Assembly: GCF_010500845.1 (NCBI RefSeq)
Contig: NZ_JAAAMI010000001.1
Location: 62,001 to 126,000 of the forward strand
Direction of reading: 5' to 3'
Origin: Flagellimonas sediminis
Lineage (GTDB): Bacteria; Bacteroidota; Bacteroidia; Flavobacteriales; Flavobacteriaceae
DNA length: 64,000 nucleotides
Shown here: positions 44,414 through 52,213 of the stretch, piece by piece
How positions within the stretch are numbered: position 1 is the first letter of the stretch
How the letters are laid out: each line of letters opens with the position of its first letter
Program-made: the position numbers and the translations under genes
The notes under the pieces: model-generated
Told to the model about the DNA's origin: nothing
What the model saw: the letters and a program-made list of their open reading frames with translations, nothing else
Database searches by the model: none

Positions 44414-45078
44414 TTTTTTGACCTTAATATATCTATAAATCTTTTTCTGGGAATCAGTTCGGCACCCAAACTTTCCAAATGATCGGTATGCACTTGGCAA
44501 TCGATTAGGCCATAACCCTTTTGCTCCAGTTCTTGGGCCATTTTGATGAAGGCATATTTAGAGGCGTTCGGTTTTAAACTGAACATACTCTCCCCACAGA
44601 ACACATGCCCAAGATCCACCCCATACAGACCGCCGACCAATTCCCCATTTTCCCAAACCTCATAGGATTTGGCCCAACCTGCATTGTGTAGGTTCACATA
44701 GGCCACTTTCATCTCCAGCGTGATCCAAGTCCCATCTTGCCCGGAACGTTCCACTTTGCCGCAGAGTTCCATCACTTTTTCAAAACAGGTGTTTTGGGTG
44801 AGCACAAAGGAGTCATCCCGTAAAACCTTGCGCATACTTTTCGAGATTTTGAGCTTTTTCGGAAACAACACCATTCTTGGATCGGGGCTCCACCAAAGAA
44901 TGAGGGAGTCGTCATTGAACCAAGGAAATATGCCGTTTTTATAAGCCAAAAGGAGTCGCTCCATGGAAAGGTCGCCCCCAACGGCAAGCAAACCGTCCTC
45001 ATTGGCCGCTTCCACGGGCGGAAACTCCATCCTGTTGTTCAAAAAGTACAGGGGCAGACCGTCTTCAAAGTGTTCCAC
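44410..45078 (-). CDS. aat: Leucyl/phenylalanyl-tRNA-protein transferase
   Basis: A 222-residue N-end-rule enzyme that adds Leu or Phe to proteins with N-terminal Lys or Arg, marking them for ClpS/ClpAP. It shows FPPVEAANEDGLLAVGGDLS (about 19-38), GIFPWFNDDSLILWWSPDPR (about 49-68), and GESMFS and DCQVHTDHLESLGA near the C-terminus, all diagnostic. Single gene; ends convergently with tag. Confidence 0.95.
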   Translation of the reverse strand: MEHFEDGLPLYFLNNRMEFPPVEAANEDGLLAVGGDLSMERLLLAYKNGIFPWFNDDSLILWWSPDPRMVLFPKKLKISKSMRKVLRDDSFVLTQNTCFEKVMELCGKVERSGQDGTWITLEMKVAYVNLHNAGWAKSYEVWENGELVGGLYGVDLGHVFCGESMFSLKPNASKYAFIKMAQELEQKGYGLIDCQVHTDHLESLGAELIPRKRFIDILRSKN

Positions 45079-45114
45079 AGGGCAATTTTTCCTTAAAAAT
45101 AATCAATAGGGTTT

Positions 45115-45156
45115 AAAATGAAAAGATCTGGGTTATAGCCCAGATCTTTTCATTTT
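45115..45156. terminator. Long perfect hairpin after the DUF3127 gene
   Basis: An 18-bp perfect stem (45115-45132 with 45139-45156; core AAGATCTGGG/CCCAGATCTT) with 6-base loop TTATAG. The outer stem is A/T-rich, so its 3' arm doubles as the T run. It lies 15 bp after the DUF3127 stop and 37 bp upstream of the aat start. Confidence 0.8.
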
Positions 45157-45170
45157 ATTATAAAAAAACC

Positions 45171-45548
45171 TTAAAACGGCAGATCGTCGTGGTCTTCGTC
45201 GTTAAAGTCATCAACCGGTTCAAAGGCCTCCATTGGAGGAACCGGTGGCATGTTGGCCGTATTGGATTCCGGTTGCAGGCTCTCTACCCTCCATCCTTGA
45301 ATGGAGTTGAAATACTTGGTCTCTCCCTGAGGGTTTACCCATTCCCTTCCTCTGAGATTGATGCTCACCTTTACCATTTGCCCAGCACTGAAACTGTTCA
45401 ACAGATCACATTTGTCCTGAACAAATTCTATCAATATATGCTGCGGATATTGCTCCTCGGTGGTCACGACCAACTCTCTTTTCCTAAAACCATTGTTTCC
45501 ATACGTCTTGGTTTCGTCTATCATTTTGATTCTTCCCTGAACTTCCAT
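45171..45548 (-). CDS. DUF3127 single-stranded-DNA-binding-like (OB-fold) protein
   Basis: 125 residues. The N-terminal domain (about 1-85) matches DUF3127, an OB-fold family (MEVQGRIKMIDETKTYG, then KVSINLRGREWVNPQGETKYF). A low-complexity Pro/Glu/Asp linker follows, and the last five residues are DDLPF. An acidic tail ending in hydrophobic-Pro-Phe is the docking tip of bacterial SSB proteins for repair and replication partners, so this protein probably binds ssDNA or RNA and recruits SSB partners. Single-gene transcript with a strong terminator. Confidence 0.85.
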   Translation of the reverse strand: MEVQGRIKMIDETKTYGNNGFRKRELVVTTEEQYPQHILIEFVQDKCDLLNSFSAGQMVKVSINLRGREWVNPQGETKYFNSIQGWRVESLQPESNTANMPPVPPMEAFEPVDDFNDEDHDDLPF

Positions 45549-45670
45549 GTATGTTAATTTTTGTTGAATTTCAAAAATACATAAAATGATTTCCTTTGGA
45601 ACCCGTTATTTCAACGAAGTATTAACATGTTATCCATTTTCAGCTATCTTTAATTACAATTCAGCCTAAA

Positions 45671-46822
45671 ATGAACTTCAGTCCTAAAAGGAAAGCCTCC
45701 AACATCATTCTGCTGATTTCCGCATTTGTGATCGTAAGCTTGATTTTGTGGAATACGAACAGTTTCTTCAAAAAGTTCAAGGAGGAAGAACGGCTTAAAA
45801 TGGAAATTTGGGCCACGGCCCAGTTGGAACTGGTACAATCGTCGGTGGACCAGGAGCTGGGCAATCTCACCTTAAAAGTCTTGGGTAACAACACCTCCAC
45901 TCCCATGATCCTGCTTAATGAGGAAGGGTCATACAAAACGCACAATATACCAGAGGACAAAGTGGCCGACAGTCTTTATATACAAAAAAAGATAGCCCAG
46001 TTCAAAAACGAGAACGAGCCCATTTTGATCATTCAGGATGGGGAATTGTTGGAAACGCTCTACTACGGCAACTCCGAAGTACTGAACAAATTGAAGTATT
46101 ATCCCCTAGCCCTGTTGCTCATCATCTTTCTATTTGGTGCTGTCATCTTTTTCTTCTTCAGGACCAACAAGGCCTCGGAACAGAACAAACTTTGGGCGGG
46201 CATGGCCAAGGAAACGGCTCATCAAATCGGCACCCCATTGACATCACTTTTGGGCTGGAACGAGTTGTTAAAAACCGAGGACATCAACCCAGATGTAACC
46301 AAGGAAATCGGTAAGGACATTGACCGATTGCAGACCATAACCGAACGTTTTTCAAAGATCGGTTCCATTCCAGAACTGCACGAGCACAACATTGTTGCCG
46401 AAACCGAAAAGGCCTACGAGTACTTGAAAAAGCGAAGTTCCAAACTGGTCCATTTTTCCTTTAGTAGTAACGTTGACAATGTGCCCGTTCTTTTAAATCC
46501 GCCACTGTACAACTGGAGCATTGAAAACTTGGTCAAAAATGGAATCGATGCCATGAGGGGGAAGGGCAACATCGCCATCCAGATTGAGAAGAAGGGTCAC
46601 CTTGTTCATATATCGGTCTCCGATACAGGGCATGGTATTGCCAAAAGTGAATGGCAGAATATTTTCAGTCCCGGAGTAACCTCCAAAAAAAGAGGCTGGG
46701 GATTGGGACTTTCGCTTGTTAAAAGGATTGTGGAAGAGTACCATAAAGGAAAAATTAAAGTATTTTCGTCCAGTAAAGAAGGAACAATCATGCAGATTTC
46801 CCTAAGAGCAATTGAAAAATGA
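45671..46822 (+). CDS. Orphan sensor histidine kinase
   Basis: 383 residues. Two TMs (about 12-30 and 145-165) flank a periplasmic domain of about 115 residues. A short linker leads to the H-box AKETAHQIGTPLTSLLGW (about 181-198), with Gln-Ile-Gly after the His in place of the usual Glu-Leu-Arg. The HATPase domain has N (NLVKNGIDAM), G1 (DTGHGI) and G2 (KKRGWGLGLSLV) boxes. No response regulator is adjacent. The next gene, 3 bp downstream, encodes a zinc-ribbon membrane protein. Confidence 0.87.
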   Translation: MNFSPKRKASNIILLISAFVIVSLILWNTNSFFKKFKEEERLKMEIWATAQLELVQSSVDQELGNLTLKVLGNNTSTPMILLNEEGSYKTHNIPEDKVADSLYIQKKIAQFKNENEPILIIQDGELLETLYYGNSEVLNKLKYYPLALLLIIFLFGAVIFFFFRTNKASEQNKLWAGMAKETAHQIGTPLTSLLGWNELLKTEDINPDVTKEIGKDIDRLQTITERFSKIGSIPELHEHNIVAETEKAYEYLKKRSSKLVHFSFSSNVDNVPVLLNPPLYNWSIENLVKNGIDAMRGKGNIAIQIEKKGHLVHISVSDTGHGIAKSEWQNIFSPGVTSKKRGWGLGLSLVKRIVEEYHKGKIKVFSSSKEGTIMQISLRAIEK

Positions 46823-46825
46823 CCT

Positions 46826-47176
46826 ATGGCAAAGGAAAAAAGACTCATAATAAAGGAAGCTGATATTACCAATAACTGCCCCGAATGTTATAACCAGGAA
46901 CTAAAGCTTACCTTTTTTCAAAAGCACACCTTTAACCCGTTCTTCCACAGGACCACGAACGAGGTAACACATGAAATAGAGTGTAAGAAATGTCACTCCA
47001 AAATTTACCCGGTCAACTGGACACCGGATATTGAAAGGGTTTTTGACTACTACAATAAATTGGTACAGCCCGATAGGCCTTCGGTAAGGTTCACCACCTT
47101 GTTCTTTATTATTATGGTGCTGATGCTCGGCTTGGTGGCAGGTGGGGTATACTTTTATCTGGAAGGTTTCAACTAA
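46826..47176 (+). CDS. Zinc-ribbon protein with C-terminal membrane anchor
   Basis: 116 residues. Cysteine pairs CPEC (19-22) and CKKC (54-57) would form a zinc ribbon in the cytoplasm, followed by one transmembrane helix (about 90-111) at the C-terminus. No known family is recognised. It starts 3 bp after the histidine-kinase gene and is thus co-transcribed; a role in that kinase's signalling is possible. The 3' end overlaps the convergent HIT gene by 8 bp. Confidence 0.75.
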   Translation: MAKEKRLIIKEADITNNCPECYNQELKLTFFQKHTFNPFFHRTTNEVTHEIECKKCHSKIYPVNWTPDIERVFDYYNKLVQPDRPSVRFTTLFFIIMVLMLGLVAGGVYFYLEGFN

Positions 47177-47561
47177 GTTGTGCCTTTATGGCTTCGGCCA
47201 CAGCTTCAAATTCTTCGGGCTTAAGACTTTCCTTATGTTGAAAGGTGGCATTCGCCATGCTCTGCAGCGGTATAAGGTGCACATGTACATGAGGCACTTC
47301 GAGCCCAATGACCGTCATCCCAACACGTTTACAGGGAACAGCTGCCTCGATAGCCTTACCCACCTTTCTTGAGAAGGCCATGAGTTTCATGTAGGCATCC
47401 TCATCCATTTCCAAGATCTTGTTGACTTCCTTTTTGGGAATACAAAGCGTATGCCCTTTGGAGTTTGGGTTAATGTCCAAAAAAGCGAAATGATCTTCAT
47501 CCTCCGCAATTTTGTAGCAAGGAATATCCCCGTTGATGATCTTGGTAAAAATGCTGGCCAT
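47169..47561 (-). CDS. HIT-family nucleotide hydrolase/transferase
   Basis: A 130-residue protein from ATG 47559-47561. It opens SIFTKIINGDIPCYKI, then HTLCIPKKEV, and has the histidine triad HVHVHLIPL (about 92-100) near the C-terminus. Bacterial HIT proteins cleave nucleotide phosphoramidates or dinucleoside polyphosphates; the physiological substrate is not known. It follows greA on the same strand, with a terminator between them. Confidence 0.92.
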   Translation of the reverse strand: MASIFTKIINGDIPCYKIAEDEDHFAFLDINPNSKGHTLCIPKKEVNKILEMDEDAYMKLMAFSRKVGKAIEAAVPCKRVGMTVIGLEVPHVHVHLIPLQSMANATFQHKESLKPEEFEAVAEAIKAQLS

Positions 47562-47583
47562 TGTGGTTTGGTTTAAAATGAAA

Positions 47584-47605
47584 AATCCCGTCATAAGACG
47601 AGATT
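47584..47605 (-). terminator. Terminator of greA
   Basis: On the reverse strand a 9-bp stem (AATCTCGTC/GACGGGATT, one G-U pair) with loop TTAT is followed by TTTTTC. It lies 25 bp after the greA stop, so HIT may depend on read-through or its own promoter. Confidence 0.75.
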
Positions 47606-47629
47606 AAAGATACTGATTTTTAATGGCTG

Positions 47630-48106
47630 TCAATCCCTGGAGATTTCCAAAATTTCCAATTTCAAAGTTCCGTTCGGCACCTTGATCTCGGCTACATCTC
47701 CTACAGATTTGCCTAAGAGTCCTTTTCCTATGGGAGAGGTTACCGATATTTTCCCGGTTTTTAAATCTGCCTCACTTTCCGCTACTAGGGTATACTTCAT
47801 TTGCATGCCATTGGCCAGGTTCTTCAACTTTACCGTGGAAAGCACCAAAATCTTGGAATTGTCCAATTGCGACTCATCGATCAAACGGGCATTGGCCAAG
47901 GTCTCCTCCATTTTAGAAATCTTCATTTCCAACAACCCCTGGGCCTCTTTGGCGGCATCGTACTCTGCATTTTCGGACAAATCTCCCTTGTCCCTAGCTT
48001 CCGCAATGGCCTGTGATGCCTTTGGACGTTCCACATCCTTGAGTTGGTTCAACTCATCCCTCAATTTCTTTAATCCTTCCGCTGTGTAGTATGATACTTT
48101 GCTCAT
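47630..48106 (-). CDS. greA: Transcription elongation factor GreA
   Basis: A 158-residue protein from ATG 48104-48106. The N-terminal coiled coil (about 8-75) carries the acidic tip DLSENAEYDAAKEAQ (about 42-56), which enters the RNA-polymerase secondary channel. The C-terminal FKBP-like domain ends with ITSPIGKGLLGKSVGD-type sequence (TSPIGKGLL). It rescues backtracked polymerase by transcript cleavage. The untranslated leader of about 125 nt contains a terminator-like hairpin. Confidence 0.95.
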   Translation of the reverse strand: MSKVSYYTAEGLKKLRDELNQLKDVERPKASQAIAEARDKGDLSENAEYDAAKEAQGLLEMKISKMEETLANARLIDESQLDNSKILVLSTVKLKNLANGMQMKYTLVAESEADLKTGKISVTSPIGKGLLGKSVGDVAEIKVPNGTLKLEILEISRD

Positions 48107-48187
48107 GACTTCAAATTTTAATGCAAAAGAACATTGAAGAAAATCAAAAAATAATTTCCCCAATGAACTCTTCTTTACAAATACAAA

Positions 48188-48233
48188 AAATCCTCAACGA
48201 GTCCCATGACCTGCATGGATTTTGCGAGGATTT
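48188..48233 (-). promoter_or_regulatory. Terminator-like hairpin in the greA leader
   Basis: On the reverse strand AAATCCTC pairs with GAGGATTT (8 bp, 48226-48233 with 48188-48195). An inner CCATG/CATGG stem (48204-48218) lies inside, and the outer stem is followed directly by TTTTTTG. It would form within about 45 nt of the predicted transcription start and could act as an attenuator or end a very short RNA. Confidence 0.5.
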
Positions 48234-48237
48234 AACG

Positions 48238-48245
48238 CAAATATA
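48238..48245 (-). promoter_or_regulatory. Candidate -7 box for the greA leader
   Basis: The reverse strand reads TATATTTG, an exact TAnnTTTG match. Transcription would start near 48231, at the first bases of the leader hairpin. A TTG lies only 13 bp upstream, closer than the consensus spacing. Confidence 0.45.
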
Positions 48246-48292
48246 GGTAAATTTTGTTCAACTTTGCTGAGCAATGTCAAGAAACACCTACT

Positions 48293-48730
48293 ATGAAGCA
48301 CTTTTGGAGCTTTGCCTTGCTTATATTGTTAATTTCCTGTAGTTCAGACAGTACCAACAGAAATCCATATCTGCAAGAAGTGAGTTTTCGTTTTGAATTA
48401 AACCTGAACCTACCGTTGTACACGAACCTGAACACCATAGGGAACCCAGTGTATGTTGGGAACAATGGAGTGGGTACCCGGGGTGCCTTTGTGATCAAAT
48501 CCAGTTTGGATACCTACTACGCTTTTGAGGCCAGCTGCCCCAACCATACCCCGAACAGTTGTTCTACTATGTCCATTGATGGACAAAATGTGGTCTGTAG
48601 TTGCGAAGGATACACCTATAACCTATTCACCGGTCAACAATTGGACCGGCCTAGTGACGGAAATCGCTACTATGACCTGCTTTTTTATCGCGCCACTTTG
48701 AACGGAAACGTCGTGGTCATTTCCAATTAA
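48293..48730 (+). CDS. Rieske-like lipoprotein lacking the cluster histidines
   Basis: A 145-residue predicted lipoprotein from ATG 48293: lipobox LLISC (Cys 16), then a domain with the Rieske-fold spacing. ASCPNH aligns with the first ligand motif (CxH) and VVCSCEGYTYNLFTGQ with the second (CxxH-G). The first has CPNH in place of CTH, and the second has Glu where the second His should be. A [2Fe-2S] Rieske cluster therefore looks unlikely; the cysteines could form disulfides. The 3' end overlaps the convergent oxidoreductase gene by 4 bp. Confidence 0.7.
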   Translation: MKHFWSFALLILLISCSSDSTNRNPYLQEVSFRFELNLNLPLYTNLNTIGNPVYVGNNGVGTRGAFVIKSSLDTYYAFEASCPNHTPNSCSTMSIDGQNVVCSCEGYTYNLFTGQQLDRPSDGNRYYDLLFYRATLNGNVVVISN

Positions 48731-49728
48731 AGAGCACCTAAAATCTTGTCCATCACCCAGCTGGTGAGCAACCCTGACTTTCCTGTGGAAGGATGTACTG
48801 TTTTACCCAATAAATGGTCTTTGATGTTGGACACGTGGTATTCCTGGATATATTCCGGGTGTGGGATGTCCAAAATTTGATGTCCCGATGCATTCTCCAA
48901 CTGAATGGGTGCCTCATCCAAAACGGAAAAACTGATCTTTCCCTCGGAACCATAAATATCGACCTTATCAACCCGTTGATGGGTTCCAAAGTTCCAAAAA
49001 CCTTCACCCGTGATTCCTCTTTCATGTAGCCAAATTCCCGAAACGGCATCGAACGCTGAATACAATCCTTGTTGGTTTTTTGCTATTCCGCTTGCTTCCA
49101 CGATATCGCCAAGAAGAAAGGTGAACAGATCCAATCCGTGGCTTGCCAAATCGTCAAAATAACCGCCAGGGGCAACTTGCTTGTCCGTGCGCCAATTGTA
49201 GCTCCCGCTCTGATCAGCATCATTGGGTGGTTTAGATTTTTCCCAATGGATGTGTCGTACCTCACCGATCAAACCTTCATTTAGCCATTCCTTTACTTTT
49301 AGAAATCTGGGCAACGAACGCCGGTAGTAAGCTACAAAAAGAGACAATCCTCTCTCCTCAAACGCATTATACATGGCTAAACTGTCCTGATAATTCGGAG
49401 CCATGGGCTTTTCCACACAGCAGGGCTTGCCCGCTTCGGCCACTAGTAAGGCATACTTTTTATGGGTATCTGGTGGAGTGGCAATGTAAACAGCGTCTAT
49501 TTCAGGGTTAAAAATAACCGCTTCGGCATTGGTGGTCCATTGAGGAATTCCATGTCTCTTGGCATAATCCCTGGCCTTTTCAGCATTGCGTCTCATAACC
49601 ATATCCACCATAAAACCTGATGTAATCTGGTATGCCGGGACGCTTTTTTTCTCGGCCACGCCACCGCAACCGATCACGCCCCATCTCAAGGGTTTCTCTT
49701 CTGAAAAATGAAAATGGGATTCTGTCAT
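48727..49728 (-). CDS. Gfo/Idh/MocA-family oxidoreductase
   Basis: A 333-residue NAD(P)-dependent oxidoreductase from ATG 49726-49728. The Rossmann motif VIGCGGVAEKKS (about 19-30) and the substrate/cofactor motif EKPMAPN (about 109-115) are typical, followed by the alpha/beta C-terminal domain. Family members oxidise or reduce sugars and inositols, including surface-glycan precursors. There is no signal peptide. Neighbours give no substrate hint. Confidence 0.88.
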   Translation of the reverse strand: MTESHFHFSEEKPLRWGVIGCGGVAEKKSVPAYQITSGFMVDMVMRRNAEKARDYAKRHGIPQWTTNAEAVIFNPEIDAVYIATPPDTHKKYALLVAEAGKPCCVEKPMAPNYQDSLAMYNAFEERGLSLFVAYYRRSLPRFLKVKEWLNEGLIGEVRHIHWEKSKPPNDADQSGSYNWRTDKQVAPGGYFDDLASHGLDLFTFLLGDIVEASGIAKNQQGLYSAFDAVSGIWLHERGITGEGFWNFGTHQRVDKVDIYGSEGKISFSVLDEAPIQLENASGHQILDIPHPEYIQEYHVSNIKDHLLGKTVHPSTGKSGLLTSWVMDKILGAL

Positions 49729-49764
49729 CTTGCTAAAATTACAGAATCCCATTCATTTCATATC

Positions 49765-51939
49765 CTAAAAATTGAAAGTGGCCCCTAACAAAAAGTTGAT
49801 TCCTGCTTGGGGATAGTAGCCGGCACCTTCAATGGTGGTTACCGTTCCAGGATTGGAAAAATCGTCATCGTAGGTGTAAAAATACCCGTTGGAAACAATG
49901 TCCGCATCAAAAATATTGTTCACCAATCCAGAAAGCACAATGCTTTTCACAAAGGCATTGGTTTGAATCACATACTGAACATTGAAATCGGTTTGGGTAT
50001 AACTGTCCAATGTGGAACCTTCAGAATCGATATTACCCATGTACTGCTTGCCTACAAACTTGGACAGCAAGGACACCTGAAAATTTTCATTGGGTTGGTA
50101 GGTGAACACGTTCCCGGCAATCAATTGGGGCGAATAGGCGATGTGCGTATTGCCCAAATTCTGGAGTTCGCCGTCCCGTTGAAAATAAAAGTCGAGGTTT
50201 CGGTTGTCGCTCAGTGCAAGATTGGGCCTCCACAAAAATTTCTGTGCAAACCTCAAATTGGCATCCAATTCCAAGCCCAGTCTATAGCTGTCCCCAACAT
50301 TCGACCTTAAGGGCGCCCCAACATCGTTGAGCTCCCCGGTGAGTACCAACTGATCTTTATAGCGCATGTAGTACACATTGGTATTCAACTGAAAATCTGG
50401 GGAAACATAACGCCAGCCCAACTCAAAATCGTTCAGTTTTTCTGGGCGCGGACTGCCATTTTCATAATCGTTCCGATTGGGTTCCCTATTGGCCCTTGCA
50501 TACGAAAAATAGAAATTGTTGTTTGGGTTTAAATCGAAAGTCACCCCTGTTTTCGGATTGAAAAAATTGAAGGTATCATCCACCAGACCGGTATCATCAC
50601 CATTGGCGTTATAGGTTACCCGACGGTACTGCACATCCCCAAAAACCGACCATTTGTTGTTCAATTGATAGTTGGCCTTGGTGTACCCGTTAAAATCGGT
50701 CTTGGTCGAATTATCATCATAATATCGGTCCCTGATCTCACTATTGCTGGCATATCGCGCCCAGATAATCTCGCCAAAGTGGTCTCCTTTGTACTCATTG
50801 TATCCACCCCCAAAAATCAGTTTGAGGTTGTTCTTGTCATAGGTTGCCGAAAATACAGTTCCATAAAAATCATTGTCCAACCAACGTCTGCGGATCAGGT
50901 CGGTTGAGTTGATGGTTCCACCATTGACCTCTATGGGATCCAAACCATAATCGGCAAAATCCTCATCTTCCTTATACTGTTCAAAAAAACCTCGTCCACG
51001 TGTATAATGCAAAGCCAAATGGGTGGTCCACTCAGGACCCAACGTTTCATACCAATGCAATTGAAAATGGTCTTGTTTGTAGTTGTCCACTTCCTTGTCG
51101 TAAAATTGAACGTTCCCATCTTCATCGGTATACATTCCCACAGGATTAAATGTCCTATCGTTTTCCAATTGTTCCGCTGTGACACCATCCCAAGCTTGAT
51201 AGGTAACCTCATGCCCTCCAAAAAGCAAGGCCTTCACCAAGGTATTGTCATCTTTGTACACTCCTTGCAGAAAGTAAGCGTCCAATTTGGAACTGGCCCG
51301 ATCCACATAACCATCGGAGGTAATGCGGGATAGCCTTCCAGAAAATTCAATATGGTCGTTGAGGAGCCCTGTACTGAACTTTACGTTGTTCCGAAGGGTG
51401 TTAAAACTTCCGATGGAAGAAGAAACCCTTGCATAGGCCTCTTCTGAAAAAGCATCGGTGAGCATGTTGAGACTGGCACCGAAGGCACCTGCCCCATTGG
51501 TCGAGGTTCCTACCCCTCGCTGCAATTGCAAGCTTTGGGTGGATGAGGAAAAATCGGGCATGTTCACCCAAAAGGTTCCTTGGGACTCGGCATCGTTGTA
51601 CGGCACGCCATTGATGGTGACATTCACCCTTGTGGCATCGCTACCCCGCACCCGAATACTGGTGTAGCCAATCCCTGCCCCAGCATCCGATGTGGTCACC
51701 ACGGCAGGCATGAAATTCATCAAAATGGGTACATCTTGCCCCAAGTTTCGGGGCCCAAGATCCTCCTTCTCCAAATTGGAAAAGGTAATGGGAAACTCCT
51801 TGGTCACCCGGACGGCTTGGACCAGGACCTCGTCCAGCACCACTTTTTTGCCTTCTAAAGTGTCGGCAGGTTCTACTTGTTGGGCACTCAAGGTGAGCCC
51901 CAGCCCACAAAGGGCCAATGTTGTGAATAAAGATTTCAT
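49765..51939 (-). CDS. TonB-dependent receptor under a TPP riboswitch, predicted thiamine transporter
   Basis: 724 residues. Signal peptide about 1-19 (LTLSA-QQ), a short N-terminal stretch with the TonB-box-like VVLDEVLVQAVRV (about 33-45), a plug (about 55-170; IRVRGSDATRVNVTINGVPYNDAES), and a barrel ending GATFNF. It lacks the carboxypeptidase-like domain of the other receptor in the window. A TPP riboswitch precedes it, so it should be made when thiamine pyrophosphate is low and should import thiamine or a precursor, like the thiamine-regulated receptors (OMR1) predicted in Bacteroidota. Ligand identity is inferred from the riboswitch. Confidence 0.88.
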   Translation of the reverse strand: MKSLFTTLALCGLGLTLSAQQVEPADTLEGKKVVLDEVLVQAVRVTKEFPITFSNLEKEDLGPRNLGQDVPILMNFMPAVVTTSDAGAGIGYTSIRVRGSDATRVNVTINGVPYNDAESQGTFWVNMPDFSSSTQSLQLQRGVGTSTNGAGAFGASLNMLTDAFSEEAYARVSSSIGSFNTLRNNVKFSTGLLNDHIEFSGRLSRITSDGYVDRASSKLDAYFLQGVYKDDNTLVKALLFGGHEVTYQAWDGVTAEQLENDRTFNPVGMYTDEDGNVQFYDKEVDNYKQDHFQLHWYETLGPEWTTHLALHYTRGRGFFEQYKEDEDFADYGLDPIEVNGGTINSTDLIRRRWLDNDFYGTVFSATYDKNNLKLIFGGGYNEYKGDHFGEIIWARYASNSEIRDRYYDDNSTKTDFNGYTKANYQLNNKWSVFGDVQYRRVTYNANGDDTGLVDDTFNFFNPKTGVTFDLNPNNNFYFSYARANREPNRNDYENGSPRPEKLNDFELGWRYVSPDFQLNTNVYYMRYKDQLVLTGELNDVGAPLRSNVGDSYRLGLELDANLRFAQKFLWRPNLALSDNRNLDFYFQRDGELQNLGNTHIAYSPQLIAGNVFTYQPNENFQVSLLSKFVGKQYMGNIDSEGSTLDSYTQTDFNVQYVIQTNAFVKSIVLSGLVNNIFDADIVSNGYFYTYDDDFSNPGTVTTIEGAGYYPQAGINFLLGATFNF

Positions 51940-51957
51940 TCGTAAAAATGTTACGAA
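51939..51957 (-). promoter_or_regulatory. Hairpin touching the start codon of the thiamine receptor
   Basis: TTCGTAA pairs with TTACGAA across a 5-base loop; the 3' arm includes the A of the ATG. It covers the region where ribosomes load and could be part of the riboswitch expression platform. Confidence 0.45.
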
Positions 51958-52037
51958 TAAAAGGGGTCATTATTCTTGTTAATAAATTGATTTTTGTTTC
52001 TAAAGAAACATAGAAATTCCAAGATGCGCCTAGCGCA

Positions 52038-52111
52038 ATCCCTTGGCAGCATTACCCGCCCAGGTTCATTGGGTATAATCTCAGCCTTTTGTAAAAGCAC
52101 CCCTTTGAGAT
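52038..52111 (-). ncRNA. Thiamine pyrophosphate (TPP, THI-element) riboswitch
   Basis: On the reverse strand the conserved aptamer words occur in order: GGGGTGC, GGCTGAGAT (52078-52086), ACCC, GAACCTG (52061-52067), GGGTAATGC (52049-52057) and CCAAGGGAT. The ends ATCTC and GGGAT pair to close stem P1. The aptamer lies about 100 nt upstream of the receptor start. A TGCGC/GCGCA hairpin (52025-52037) follows directly, then a GTTTC/GAAAC hairpin near 51998-52011, then the start-codon hairpin. TPP binding should lower receptor synthesis. Confidence 0.95.
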
Positions 52112-52213
52112 GGGGCAAATGTAGTGTTCGGCATTCATTTATCATAAAAATACATCGGGAAATTTAACTTTTGGTTAGAACTATGGCTTCAAGGACTGGG
52201 CGTATATAAGAAT

